Assembly (NCBI RefSeq): GCF_014873765.1
Contig: NZ_JADBGG010000009.1
Coordinates: 1 to 64,000 of the forward strand
DNA length: 64,000 bases
Origin: Desulfomicrobium macestii
GTDB lineage: Bacteria; Desulfobacterota; Desulfovibrionia; Desulfovibrionales; Desulfomicrobiaceae
Direction: 5' to 3'
The position numbers and the translations under genes are program-made. Position 1 is the first letter of the stretch. Each line of letters opens with the position of its first letter. Positions 17,391 to 26,584 of this stretch are shown piece by piece. The notes below the pieces were generated by a model that ran no database searches, was not told the origin of the DNA, and was given only the letters and a program-made list of their open reading frames with translations.

Positions 17391-19460
17391 GTGCAGAACA
17401 TCGAAGAGGCTTATGCAGAATTGTGGGAAGATATTAAGCGAGAATCATTTGCATTCGGTCAGCCGCAGCAGGAAACTTTTTTCAACATATATGCAGCGAT
17501 TGCGGCAGAAAATGGAGATTGCCTAGATCTAACCTACACACCCGTCAAAAAGGAAGGGGTGCGAGGGTATCAGGTTGATGGATATGCCCTCGATACGGAG
17601 AGAGGAGAGCTTTATCTCGCAATCGTCGATCTGAGAGATGACGAGGACATAGAGCCACTGAATCAGAACCAAGTCGATTCTCTCTACACCAAGGTAGAAC
17701 GATTCTATAATAATGCTATCAAGTCAGAATACATAAACACAATTGAGGAAACAAGTCCGACATTCCAAGTTGCGTATTCAATTTATTCCGACAATGCGCT
17801 CTTCAAAAGAGTCCGCGTAATAATATTCACAAACGCAAAGCTTGCTTCAAGAAAGAAAGGTGTTGATTCAAAAGAAGTTTCCGGTAAAAAATTTATATAT
17901 AACATTCTTGATTTTTCGAGGTACATCGACATTGTCATGTCTATGGGTACTCCTGAGCCGATAGAAATCGACATTGAAGATGAATTTCAGACAACACTTC
18001 CTTGTCTTAAGGCGCATACAGGGGGCACGGAATATGCCTCTTATCTAGTAGTCATGCCTGGAAATCTTCTTTCCAGACTCTATGAGGTCTACGGTGCAAG
18101 GCTTCTAGAGCAGAACGTCAGAACGTTTCTACAGGCTAGGACGAAGATCAATCAGGGGATCATCACGACCATCGAAAAGTATCCCCAGATGTTCTTTGCG
18201 TATAACAATGGCCTTACTGCAACCGCATCTGGAGTTACGACACAAGAGCTGGACTTAGGCGGTACGGCTATAAAGACCATAAAAAACCTTCAGATTGTCA
18301 ACGGCGGGCAGACGACAGCTGCAATCCTGTATGCAAGAGACAGTAAAAAAGCAAATCTTGATAATGTATTTGTACAGATGAAGTTGAGTGTGATTTCGGA
18401 GGATCGCGTCGAGGAAACCATTCCAAAAATATCAAGGTATGCCAACTCTCAGAACAAGATCAGTGAAGCCGATTTCTTCTCAAATCACCCATTTCATATC
18501 GAAATGGAGAAGATTTCCAGACGACTTTCAGCTCCGCAAAAAGAAGGGGCATTTGCTGCATCAAAGTGGTTCTATGAAAGAGCCAGAGGGCAGTACAAGA
18601 ACAAGTTCGCTTACGGGAAGCCATCAGACAAGCGTAAGTTTGAAACAGAGTTCCCTTCAGATCAAGTTGTCACGAAGACAGATCTTACTAAATATGCACT
18701 CACATTCGATTGTCAGCCACACCTTGTCAGTCAAGGGGCACAGAAGTGCTTCATGCATTTTGCTTACATAATCGGAAAGGACTGGGAAGAAAACTCTAAC
18801 AGTTACAACGATGGGTATTTCAAAGATGTCATAGCTAAGGCCATTGTCTTTCGGTGGACAGATAAGATGGTTGCACAGTCACAATGGTATCAGGACGACC
18901 GCGGCTACAAGGCTCAGATTGTCACCTATACGATTGCGTGGCTGGTTAATTACCTCAAGGTAGGCTTCAATCATTATCTGGATCTTCCGCAGATCTGGAA
19001 TAAACAATCCCTTTGCGATGGCCTGAAAGCTGCGCTCGAGAAGGTGGCTCCACAGGTTTACTTAAAAATTAAAGACGCTCCTTCAAATGTAAAAAACCTG
19101 AGCGAATACTGCAAAAAGCAGGTTTGTTGGGCGGCGGTCTCCAGTCTAAAAGTCGATCTTCCGGGTGCACTGAAGACAGCGCTTATTTCAGCTGATCAGC
19201 TGAAACTGATCAAGAAAGACAGCATAGCGGTCAAAAAAATAACCAACGAAATTGAATTTGAGACCAGATTACTTGCGCTTATGCCTTTGATGGATGAAAT
19301 CATGCAGTTTGCTCGTTCTAGAAAACTCCTTTCGCCGAAGACTCTTGCCGCTCTCAGTAAAATCAATTCTGGAAACATCATGATAAGCGCCTCCGAGAAA
19401 AATGCTTTGGAGTTTCTTTTCAAACGCATGAATGAAATGGGATATGAATTTAATGTGTAG
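17391..19460 (+). CDS. AIPR (abortive infection phage resistance) family protein
   Basis: A 689-residue protein. The family core is visible from about residue 215: LLSRLYEVYGARLLEQNVRTFLQ, KINQGIITTIEKYPQMFFAYNNGLTATA, IKNLQIVNGGQTTAAI, and ISRYANSQNKISEADFFSNHPFH. AIPR proteins are named after a phage abortive-infection gene and often sit with Z1/GHKL systems; their biochemical activity is not established. The start is GTG with GGGGG 9 bases upstream. It faces the methyltransferase gene end to end with 73 bases between. I infer it belongs to the GHKL/Z1 system although the IS remnant now separates them. Confidence 0.87.
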   Translation: MQNIEEAYAELWEDIKRESFAFGQPQQETFFNIYAAIAAENGDCLDLTYTPVKKEGVRGYQVDGYALDTERGELYLAIVDLRDDEDIEPLNQNQVDSLYTKVERFYNNAIKSEYINTIEETSPTFQVAYSIYSDNALFKRVRVIIFTNAKLASRKKGVDSKEVSGKKFIYNILDFSRYIDIVMSMGTPEPIEIDIEDEFQTTLPCLKAHTGGTEYASYLVVMPGNLLSRLYEVYGARLLEQNVRTFLQARTKINQGIITTIEKYPQMFFAYNNGLTATASGVTTQELDLGGTAIKTIKNLQIVNGGQTTAAILYARDSKKANLDNVFVQMKLSVISEDRVEETIPKISRYANSQNKISEADFFSNHPFHIEMEKISRRLSAPQKEGAFAASKWFYERARGQYKNKFAYGKPSDKRKFETEFPSDQVVTKTDLTKYALTFDCQPHLVSQGAQKCFMHFAYIIGKDWEENSNSYNDGYFKDVIAKAIVFRWTDKMVAQSQWYQDDRGYKAQIVTYTIAWLVNYLKVGFNHYLDLPQIWNKQSLCDGLKAALEKVAPQVYLKIKDAPSNVKNLSEYCKKQVCWAAVSSLKVDLPGALKTALISADQLKLIKKDSIAVKKITNEIEFETRLLALMPLMDEIMQFARSRKLLSPKTLAALSKINSGNIMISASEKNALEFLFKRMNEMGYEFNV

Positions 19461-19533
19461 CTTTTTAGAATTATTAAAAATTCGTGATAATTTTGTAACC
19501 ACCTCATAAAACAGGGCCATTGAGATCTCGATT

Positions 19534-21081
19534 TCACCCTTCGAGGAGGTTGTGGACAATGGATGCAATTTGTTTAGCTAAATACGGGGGAACAGCATTG
19601 CCAACTTGAGTATACTGACTAGTTCTCGAACCACAAAAAAAATAATCGTCGGGAAATGTTTGTAGTCTTGCAGCTTCTCTTACAGTTAAGCTCCGACACT
19701 GAAGTGGATCTGGATGTATATAGTAATGCCCATCTTTTGATATGTGACTCGTAATAGTTGTAGATGGTAAGGACGCTAATTGGACTCGAAACCTGTCTGC
19801 AAACTTTCCAGAATTCCAGTTTTCGTGCTCAGGAGCCAGCCCAGGTAAAGAAAAATCACTTTCACCTTTTGGAGATCTGTTAAACACTTTGGCAAATACA
19901 GAAGCAAATGAATATCTTCTTAAATCAGAAATCATATGAGACTTACTTTCGTGATTAAAGCACGTATCCGGCCAAATACCACGCAGCCATTTTTGGAGAT
20001 CAGGCGAAATTTTTTTTGAGAAATTGAGCTTAGTTTTCTTTTGAGCACAGCGATTGTATTTTTTAGTGGCAACTAAAAAACCAGTTTCATTCAATTCTTC
20101 TGCAAAGATATGCATTCCAGCTTTCTGCGCATATTTGGATAAAGCCCATAGTTCACGAGCAACATATGAATGCCATTTTGCTTGATCGTCTCGTTCTCTG
20201 GTCAAGCCACTGCGCAATTTTGGAAGGTCTGACAACATGCTTGAAACAGATGGTGGTTGATGGAAATTTAATAGATTTGGCTTTTTACATATGTCATTAC
20301 GGACTCCAAGGAGAATTACTCTGTGTCTAGTCTGAGGAATTCCATAATCTTCTGATTTAACGATGTAATCAGATGTGTCAAAGTCGGAAATATCCATTCC
20401 TTGTTCATAGCATGTTGGTTTTACAATTGAATAAATTCTGTAACCAGTGCAATTATTTTGGCAATCTGGATCTCCACCATTGGCTAAATCGTTCAGTATT
20501 TTAAATGCTATATATTTTCCTTCAATTTTACACGAAAGCATGCCTCGCACATTTTCCATAATAAAGACAGCAGGCTTGTATTTATTTAATACTTTCAGAT
20601 ACTCTTGATACAAAAAATGTCTTTTGTCGCTTGAGGGGTTATACTTTGCGTTACCAAGATTGCGTACGCGCCCGACAACAGAGTATGCTTGACATGGTGG
20701 TCCGCCTATCAATACCCATTTGTCAGTATTAAAAAAGCGTGTATCAAGATTTTCATATAATTTAAAATCTCCATCTTTGCTTCCTAGTTCTAGGCATAGA
20801 GCTTCATCATTTGCCTTGATCCAAAGTGGATATGTCCTTGAATTGTAGGGATAAGCAACTTGTCCAAGGCAATACTGATACAATTCAGAAGTGTCTTCTT
20901 GGTTGCGTATTAAACTTCTATAAAAAGATCGAAGGCGTAAGGTTGCGTGTGCATGTGGATCCATCTCTGCCGAAAGGATGATTTCAAAAGGACAAGATTG
21001 CGAATCGTCAACATAGGCGGAAAAGCCTTCTCCTAAACCACCAGGTCCGGCAAAGATATCGACAATGGGTATTGTTTTCAT
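19534..21081 (-). CDS. C5 cytosine DNA methyltransferase
   Basis: A 515-residue Dcm-type methylase. Motif I is VDIFAGPGGLGEGFS (about 7-21), motif IV GGPPCQAYSVVGR (catalytic Cys near 130), motif VI MENVRGML, motif VIII QTRHRVILLGVR, and motifs IX/X RSLTVREAARLQTFPDDYFF ... GNAVPPYLAKQIA. The large region between VIII and IX holds the target-recognition part. It protects host DNA in the defence system; the target sequence cannot be read from the protein. The ATG at 21081 starts exactly before motif I; a longer frame from 21249 is not conserved. Divergent from vsr. AT-rich codon use, unlike the core genes. Confidence 0.93.
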   Translation of the reverse strand: MKTIPIVDIFAGPGGLGEGFSAYVDDSQSCPFEIILSAEMDPHAHATLRLRSFYRSLIRNQEDTSELYQYCLGQVAYPYNSRTYPLWIKANDEALCLELGSKDGDFKLYENLDTRFFNTDKWVLIGGPPCQAYSVVGRVRNLGNAKYNPSSDKRHFLYQEYLKVLNKYKPAVFIMENVRGMLSCKIEGKYIAFKILNDLANGGDPDCQNNCTGYRIYSIVKPTCYEQGMDISDFDTSDYIVKSEDYGIPQTRHRVILLGVRNDICKKPNLLNFHQPPSVSSMLSDLPKLRSGLTRERDDQAKWHSYVARELWALSKYAQKAGMHIFAEELNETGFLVATKKYNRCAQKKTKLNFSKKISPDLQKWLRGIWPDTCFNHESKSHMISDLRRYSFASVFAKVFNRSPKGESDFSLPGLAPEHENWNSGKFADRFRVQLASLPSTTITSHISKDGHYYIHPDPLQCRSLTVREAARLQTFPDDYFFCGSRTSQYTQVGNAVPPYLAKQIASIVHNLLEG

Positions 21082-21169
21082 TAATTTGGTTGGTTTGTAT
21101 TGTGACCTTTTATAACAAGGGGTCAATTGCCAAGATTGAAATGAAAAAGCAACAAGGAAAAGTGCTGAT

Positions 21170-21595
21170 ATGGCAGATGTAGTGGATTCAAAAAAAAGAA
21201 GTGAAATGATGTCTGCGATTAAACAAAAAAACACGAAACCTGAACTCACCGTTCGTAGATACTTTCACTCAAAGGGCCTAAGATACAGGCTTCATAAGAA
21301 AGACCTGCCTGGAAAGCCTGATTTAGTTTTCCCCCAAAAAAAGTTAGTTGTATTTATTCATGGATGTTTTTGGCATAGACATGAAGGATGTTCAAAGTCA
21401 TACATACCAGCTTCAAATTTTGATTTTTGGAATAAAAAATTCAATGACAATATAGCAAGAGATAAAAAATGTAATTCCCAATTGAAGCAGCTAGGCTGGG
21501 AAGTTATCGTAATATGGGAATGTCAAATAAACGAAAAAAATTTAGATTTTTATGTTGAAAAAATACAAAATACAAAAACAAATCATGTTAAATAA
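21170..21595 (+). CDS. vsr: Very short patch repair (Vsr) endonuclease
   Basis: A 141-residue Vsr-type T:G mismatch nicking enzyme. Seen: RSEMMSAIKQKNTKPELTVRR at the start, YRLHKKDLPGKPDLVFP (the catalytic Asp in KPDLVF), HGCFWHRHEGC (zinc/catalytic histidines) and FWNKKFNDNIARDKK. Vsr repairs T:G mismatches left by deamination of 5-methylcytosine, so it pairs functionally with the divergent C5 methyltransferase 88 bases away. In GHKL/Z1 loci a Vsr-like protein may also serve as effector nuclease; which applies here is unknown. Confidence 0.93.
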   Translation: MADVVDSKKRSEMMSAIKQKNTKPELTVRRYFHSKGLRYRLHKKDLPGKPDLVFPQKKLVVFIHGCFWHRHEGCSKSYIPASNFDFWNKKFNDNIARDKKCNSQLKQLGWEVIVIWECQINEKNLDFYVEKIQNTKTNHVK

Positions 21596-21636
21596 AATTA
21601 TGATCTAAAATGTAGGTTGTGAGAATCGGCTGCGAT

Positions 21637-22572
21637 TTACCCAAGTTTGTACCGATGCCAAGCCAGATTCTCCGTCGCAGGGTAATAGCATTCCCTCTCA
21701 GGCAGGATCATGGGCCGGTGCGCAAACTGCTGGATGTGTCCGGGAAGATTGCCGTCCCGTGCTATCGAGCGGGCGATGATGACTCTGTAGTCGTCATCGA
21801 AGCCGACCAAGCCGCTGTCGAAAGTCCAGTGGCAGAGCTTGCACAGAGCCAGGCCGTTGGTGGGGCTGTCATCAAAAGAGACGGCCCAGTCTTTGATGTG
21901 GGCGGCGTCCACCACGGTGCGACTGTCCGGGGAAATGATGCGGATGCCGCAAAGGGCGCAGCGGTGATCGTAAACCTTGACGATGACCCTACGGAACGCT
22001 TGGTCGCGGACGGGTTTTTCCACGGGTTTTTCGTAGGGTGCCGGAGTTTCCCGAAGGAGTGTGGCGGCATAGTCGAAGGCCGAGACCTGGGTATTGGCCA
22101 GGTCGAGCAGTGCCTTTTCCAGTGCGGGGACGAAGCAGCGGCGGATCATGTCCAGCCGGGCCGTTGCGCGGGTCAGCGGGTTCTGAAGTAGTTCGAAGGT
22201 TGCCTCGTCCAAGGACGCGAAGGCGTATCGCTCCCGCACGTTCTTCCAAGAGGACGGTTCGGTTGCGGGCAGCTCTTTGCCGGGAACCGGATGCAGTGTC
22301 CAAAACCCGTCTGTCTGCAGATAGAAGAAGGGCAGGTGGATGCTCGGTCGCAGGCGGTCGGGCAGGATGGCGTTCCAGTAGAGCATGAACGCGTCGGTCA
22401 GGTCTTCGTCAGGCGCGATCCGGTTTTCCGTGATCCTGCCGGCATCCATGAGGTCGAGCACGGACAGGAGCAGGAAGGGCTTGTAAGGAGCCCGGCCAAG
22501 GGTTTCTGCCGGCCAAGTTGCTCTGTTGGTGTCCTGTCGGATGGCTGGGAACGCGAAGGGTGGCATTGGCAT
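21637..22572 (-). CDS. HNH endonuclease domain protein (putative restriction enzyme)
   Basis: A 311-residue protein. The C-terminal 120 residues carry an HNH_2-type nuclease: YDHRCALCGIRII, DAAHIKDWAVSFDDSPTNGLALCKLCHWTFDSGLVGFDDDY (AAHI histidine, N and two CxxC pairs for zinc). The N-terminal 170 residues match the usual partner region of these 'putative restriction endonuclease' proteins (YKPFLLLSVLDLMDAGRI). It is GC-rich, unlike the neighbouring methylase and vsr, so it may be a separate acquisition. It converges on vsr with 41 bases between. No methyltransferase of its own is adjacent. Confidence 0.85.
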   Translation of the reverse strand: MPMPPFAFPAIRQDTNRATWPAETLGRAPYKPFLLLSVLDLMDAGRITENRIAPDEDLTDAFMLYWNAILPDRLRPSIHLPFFYLQTDGFWTLHPVPGKELPATEPSSWKNVRERYAFASLDEATFELLQNPLTRATARLDMIRRCFVPALEKALLDLANTQVSAFDYAATLLRETPAPYEKPVEKPVRDQAFRRVIVKVYDHRCALCGIRIISPDSRTVVDAAHIKDWAVSFDDSPTNGLALCKLCHWTFDSGLVGFDDDYRVIIARSIARDGNLPGHIQQFAHRPMILPERECYYPATENLAWHRYKLG

Positions 22573-22650
22573 GGGCTTTTTTATCGTCCATTTTAGGAAA
22601 TGTCAGTAGGGAAGCTTGGAATGTTGCGGCTATTGCATCCTATATTAATG
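22573..22650. other. Short spacer upstream of the HNH gene
   Basis: It holds the upstream region of the HNH gene on the minus strand. No clear promoter or hairpin was recognised. Together with the decayed copy at 22651-22825 it forms the gap up to the helicase gene. Confidence 0.3.
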
Positions 22651-22825
22651 AAGCCCTGCCAGCCCATGACGGTGACGAACCCCGGTCGACACGAGGTAGT
22701 GTCGTGGTAAATTTTTCGTCGCGCACGTAAGTCTACAAGGCAATAATCTTCCTTTTGGTATCAAAAAAAGCAGAATTACGTCTTGCCCGTGATCTTCCTA
22801 AAAGCGAAAGTGATCGCCTTTATTT
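22651..22825 (-). pseudogene. Decayed second copy of the 3' part of the NERD gene
   Basis: This stretch aligns by eye, in the same orientation, with about 24900-25090 inside the NERD gene: shared words include CCCTGCCAG, AGTGTCGTGGT, AATTTTTCGT and GATCTTCCT. Read on the minus strand it encodes AITFAF, then after a frameshift GQDVILLFFDT. The intact gene encodes AIKFVF ... GQNVILLFFDT. It contains a frameshift and lacks the rest of the gene. The copy lies downstream of the helicase gene, pointing to an ancestral duplication or to replacement of part of a NERD-helicase unit. Confidence 0.8.
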
Positions 22826-22883
22826 GACTATAGGAATAACTTGCCTGTCTCCACATGTATTTTTATTTAATGCTATTTACTTT

Positions 22884-24623
22884 TTATTTTTCAAAATCAA
22901 TTTCTTCAAAAAGTTCTGTAGGGACATTTTCAAAGAAACGACAGAAAGGATCATTGCCGACCAAAGTAAGAGATTTTTTTGCTCTAGTCATTGCTACATA
23001 AAGAAGCCGTCTCAATATCTGCTCATCTTCTTCGATTTCATTTTGAAGTGATTGATCCAAAAAACGTCCTGGAAAGTTTTTGTCGTCAAGTCCCATAATG
23101 ACAATATGGTCAAACTCTAGTCCTTTTAGTTGATGGTACGTTGTGACAACTATCCCATTGGTAAATTGACCCAGTTTCGATCCCTTTGCTGTACTCGGAG
23201 TGATTCCAGCTTTTTTTAGACCGTTTTGCGCCCCAAAAACCTGTTTTGAGAATGGCATGGCGATAGCTACTGTCGACGTTCGTAATCTACCAAACTTTTC
23301 AACAATATACCTGTGACCTCTTTCCCATGATTCTTTCGGGCTATCCCCTTTTATTAGCCCGACTTTAGGTCCTTCTTTATCAGGAAGAATTGGGGGGACA
23401 TAATCATCTGATTTGGCAACATCTGAGTTTTCTATCACATACATCGCAACTTCCATGATCTGTTTAGTTGTCCTATGAGATCCAGAAAGCTTACGGGAAC
23501 GGCTGGCGTGAATATCAATCCCAACAGACTTCCACGTAAAGTTACGTTTATATATCTTTTGAGCTAAATCTCCTGCTAGTGTAAGTGAAATCCGTGAAAA
23601 CGGAGCCAATGCTAGCAGCCAACTCTGGTGAAAATCTTGAACCTCATCAATAAGAATATGGTCATATCTCAAAGTATTTGGGAGTTCCCCGGTCTTATCT
23701 AATGCTCTCAAAATAAGCATTCCCGCATTGTCGTAATCTTCTACATTTTCATCACGGAGAGCTTTGTTATACTGTTTAAAAACGCTCCAGACCAGCTTTC
23801 TGTCTTCTTCAGACAGCTTAAATACTGTGCCTCTACCTATTCTCTCTGCAAGAAGATATTCTTGCATTTCAAGAAATCCTTGCCCAAATATCCAGCTTAT
23901 TTCGTCATCCCACCAGTTCAAGAGCGTTCGCTCATCATCAATCTTAAGTAATCGATGGGCTGTGTTATTTTTTGCTTCTTCTTTAAGAATTCTTTGGATA
24001 TTTTCTGAACGCCATTTTGGGTCAGCCCAACCTCGAAAGTTTTCACCAAGATCACTTGCGGTTTTTTTTGCCCATTCATGGAAGGTGCTGACTTTTACCT
24101 GCTTCGATATTTCGGAATTTCGGAAACACCGGTTTATGTAGGCGCATAAAGCAGTATTATATGTCAGAAATAGCAGGCTACCCTTACCCATTACTGATAG
24201 GATGCGCCCAGCTCGGGCAGCTAGAACTGTTGTTTTGCCGCACCCTGCTTGGCCGCGGATCAGAAGATTCCCAGTTGGATCAAATTCTATGATTCTGTTT
24301 TGCTCTTCTGTAAAAGTAATTTCCGGTATTGAAACTGGTGCTTGTTGACCAGCATCGTTACGGGATTTTATTGTCTTTCCTACACCAGGGAGGCTCCAGA
24401 AATGATTTAAATCTTTCTGTGCTTCACCACGAGCCTTCATCCTATACAGAATAGAGTTAATGTCGCTTTTTTCTATCTCAAGTCCGTAGTCATTGACTAG
24501 CATGCTCGCAATTTGTTGAGCTTTGATCGGTCCATGTATGCGCAAAATTTCTCGTAATGTTTGTTCTTCGCTAGGTGTATCTTTTTCAGTTTGTTTGCTT
24601 TTAAAAATGCTTAAAAAACTCAT
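22884..24623 (-). CDS. UvrD/Rep-like superfamily I helicase with N-terminal winged-helix-like region
   Basis: About 579 residues. Residues 15-80 resemble a winged-helix domain (EQTLREILRIHGPIKAQQIASMLV). The helicase core has Walker A GQAGCGKTT (about 125-133), ILIDEVQDF (motif II), VVTTYHQLKGLEFDHIVI (motif V) and LLYVAMTRAKKSLTLVG (motif VI). It is shorter than UvrD and lacks a nuclease domain. GGAG lies 5 bases before the ATG at 24623, which is chosen over an upstream frame. It is transcribed 86 bases after the NERD gene, so it probably forms a nuclease-helicase pair with it; AT-rich and likely acquired. Confidence 0.87.
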   Translation of the reverse strand: MSFLSIFKSKQTEKDTPSEEQTLREILRIHGPIKAQQIASMLVNDYGLEIEKSDINSILYRMKARGEAQKDLNHFWSLPGVGKTIKSRNDAGQQAPVSIPEITFTEEQNRIIEFDPTGNLLIRGQAGCGKTTVLAARAGRILSVMGKGSLLFLTYNTALCAYINRCFRNSEISKQVKVSTFHEWAKKTASDLGENFRGWADPKWRSENIQRILKEEAKNNTAHRLLKIDDERTLLNWWDDEISWIFGQGFLEMQEYLLAERIGRGTVFKLSEEDRKLVWSVFKQYNKALRDENVEDYDNAGMLILRALDKTGELPNTLRYDHILIDEVQDFHQSWLLALAPFSRISLTLAGDLAQKIYKRNFTWKSVGIDIHASRSRKLSGSHRTTKQIMEVAMYVIENSDVAKSDDYVPPILPDKEGPKVGLIKGDSPKESWERGHRYIVEKFGRLRTSTVAIAMPFSKQVFGAQNGLKKAGITPSTAKGSKLGQFTNGIVVTTYHQLKGLEFDHIVIMGLDDKNFPGRFLDQSLQNEIEEDEQILRRLLYVAMTRAKKSLTLVGNDPFCRFFENVPTELFEEIDFEK

Positions 24624-24709
24624 CATTACTCCAATATAAATACAAGTAGTAAAAATTCTCAAATTTCTAATGTTCTATCAGCCTCTCACCTGTTTGAAAT
24701 CTGATCGAT

Positions 24710-26275
24710 CTACATTTTCATGAATCCACCTGAGTTTTTAAAAGCGCTCTGAATCCAGGCTTTCGTTTCTGGAAGCGGGCTTTGGGCTCCTTTCTGAACG
24801 AACATGCTCGATGTCGCTCGAATGGGCGCAACGTTGCCAGCTTTCGTTATAGAACTCAAGGTAATAAGGGCTTTCTTCGCTTCTGATCCTGGGCCGAATA
24901 AGTCTTCGTAGCCCTGCCAGGCAGGTCCCGTGACGATGATGTAACCTAGGTCGGTACGCGGGAGTGTCGTGGTCAATTTTTCGTTCGCCCGAACGCAGGC
25001 CCGCAAGGCGAGAGTTTTTGCGTTGGTGTCGAAAAAAAGCAGGATGACATTCTGGCCACGATCTTCCTCAAAGACGAACTTGATCGCAGTTGTAGAATTG
25101 TCCGAAGAGACCGCGTGAGTCAGTGGAAATGACAAGGGGACGTTTGAATATGAACGAGATTTTTCGACTTTAGTGTTTTGGGCTGGGTTGAAAACGCTAG
25201 TCACGGTGGCCTGCATGGTCTTGTACGCGCCAGTCAGGAGGATTGCGGCCAAGGCGCATGCTGCTAATTTGAGCGTCAGCGCAGGCCACTGAATTTGTTT
25301 GGTTGGCGATTGCTTGTGCTGCGAATCCTGGCCGGAAAGAAGGGCTTGCAATGTCCTGGTTAAATCCTTGGGGGCTGCTGCCTGGGCGGACGTGCTGTCG
25401 TGAGGTGAATTCGTCTGGACGTGGGCGTAGATGACGCCGCATTTCGGGCATTCGCCCGCGCTAACGAGCAGATCATCGTTTTTTGTGCGTTCATGAAAGC
25501 ACTTCGGGCAGACAATGCCGCTAGTTTGGGATTGCTGGCCAATCGGGCTGGGTTGTGCCGCTTGGTAGGACACGGCTGCGGCCAGCAGGGGGATAATTTG
25601 ATCCCTCGCCTGGGCCGGAAAACTCCCGCGCTGCGAAAGAATATACGGTCGCAGGTAGTCGACATTGAGCACGGCCACGCCACGGACCGGCCCTCGAATT
25701 TCAACGAATCCCCGCGAGAAGCAAAGAATCGGCTTGATCGAAAATCCGCGCAGCCTCTCTGCGTTCAGGTGGTCCCGGAGCGAGTAGGTCTGGCTCCAGC
25801 ATTGATTCAAAAAATCCTTGAAGAATTTGCGCCCGTTTCTGAGCAGGACGTCATTTTGCTGAGTGATATTTCCTTTTTGGCTCTTGGTCTCCACCAAGAA
25901 GATGCCGTTGGGGCCGAGGACAACATGGTCGATGTTGAAACCGGGGAATTCGAGGTCATGGAAGACGTAGTAATCGTTTGGGAGTTCTTGCAAGGCTTCG
26001 GCGACGGCTTGTTCAGCTTTGGCTCCTGTGTCGGCGTCGGAAATCCGTTTTTTAAGCTTGAGCCCAGCTTGTTCAAGCGACTTGATGGAGACGAAATAGA
26101 AGACAGCGACCCCGACACCCCAGTTAAGGTGCCCATGTGTCAGCAGATAATAAGCGACAGGTATCAGCAGCAGTGACGAAAGCATGGGTAGGGCGATACG
26201 AGAAAGCATATCCTTGTATCGCGAATTTCCCATGGCAAAAGCACTTTTGCCAGCTGATCCAAAGACCTGAGCCAT
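24710..26275 (-). CDS. Membrane-anchored NERD-domain protein with zinc ribbon
   Basis: About 521 residues. Two hydrophobic segments near 27-60, then a NERD nuclease-related domain: GAKAEQAVAEALQELPNDYYVFHDLEFPGFNIDHVVLGPNGIFLVETKS (D and E-x-K like residues). A four-cysteine ribbon CPKCFHERTKN...GECPKCGVIYA lies near 270-300, another membrane helix near 345, and the C-terminal 150 residues are unassigned. NERD domains are PD-(D/E)XK-like and often accompany helicases. The start at 26275 follows GAGGAGG closely; ATG further upstream at 26299 is an alternative. The 3' part has a decayed duplicate at 22651-22825. Confidence 0.8.
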   Translation of the reverse strand: MAQVFGSAGKSAFAMGNSRYKDMLSRIALPMLSSLLLIPVAYYLLTHGHLNWGVGVAVFYFVSIKSLEQAGLKLKKRISDADTGAKAEQAVAEALQELPNDYYVFHDLEFPGFNIDHVVLGPNGIFLVETKSQKGNITQQNDVLLRNGRKFFKDFLNQCWSQTYSLRDHLNAERLRGFSIKPILCFSRGFVEIRGPVRGVAVLNVDYLRPYILSQRGSFPAQARDQIIPLLAAAVSYQAAQPSPIGQQSQTSGIVCPKCFHERTKNDDLLVSAGECPKCGVIYAHVQTNSPHDSTSAQAAAPKDLTRTLQALLSGQDSQHKQSPTKQIQWPALTLKLAACALAAILLTGAYKTMQATVTSVFNPAQNTKVEKSRSYSNVPLSFPLTHAVSSDNSTTAIKFVFEEDRGQNVILLFFDTNAKTLALRACVRANEKLTTTLPRTDLGYIIVTGPAWQGYEDLFGPGSEAKKALITLSSITKAGNVAPIRATSSMFVQKGAQSPLPETKAWIQSAFKNSGGFMKM

Positions 26276-26540
26276 TTCCTCCTCACCCTCCTGGAGCATT
26301 TGCACCTGAAATGTGCTGCACATTTTATTGCAGCCATTTTGATAAGCCTCAGCTGGACGAAAGTGTCAAGAATTTTAGGATGTAAGACATGCTGGTCGGT
26401 GTTGTTGGATTCTTGTCAAAAAATGGCGTTTGTCAGACGCCAGTCTAATCAGAGTGTCTCCAATACGCCTTTTTAAGGATTTTATGTCTTGAATATTGGG
26501 CATCGTCCCAGGCAGTTGGGATGATATCCGGTCCCGACAC

Positions 26541-26573
26541 CAAAATTGGCCGTCCAGCGAATACTGGACGGCC
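26541..26573 (-). terminator. Terminator after the VIT/VWA gene
   Basis: GGCCGTCCAG (26548-26557) pairs perfectly over 10 bases with CTGGACGGCC (26564-26573), loop of six. Read on the minus strand it is followed by AATTTTGG. It lies just past the stop of the VIT/VWA gene. The remaining 265 bases up to the NERD start show no gene. Confidence 0.65.
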
Positions 26574-26584
26574 TTGAGGGGTGC

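Noticed and set aside
22755-23051. Plus-strand open frame between HNH and helicase genes
   Set aside because: It overlaps the decayed NERD copy and the 3' end of the helicase gene in antisense; no start signal or family similarity.
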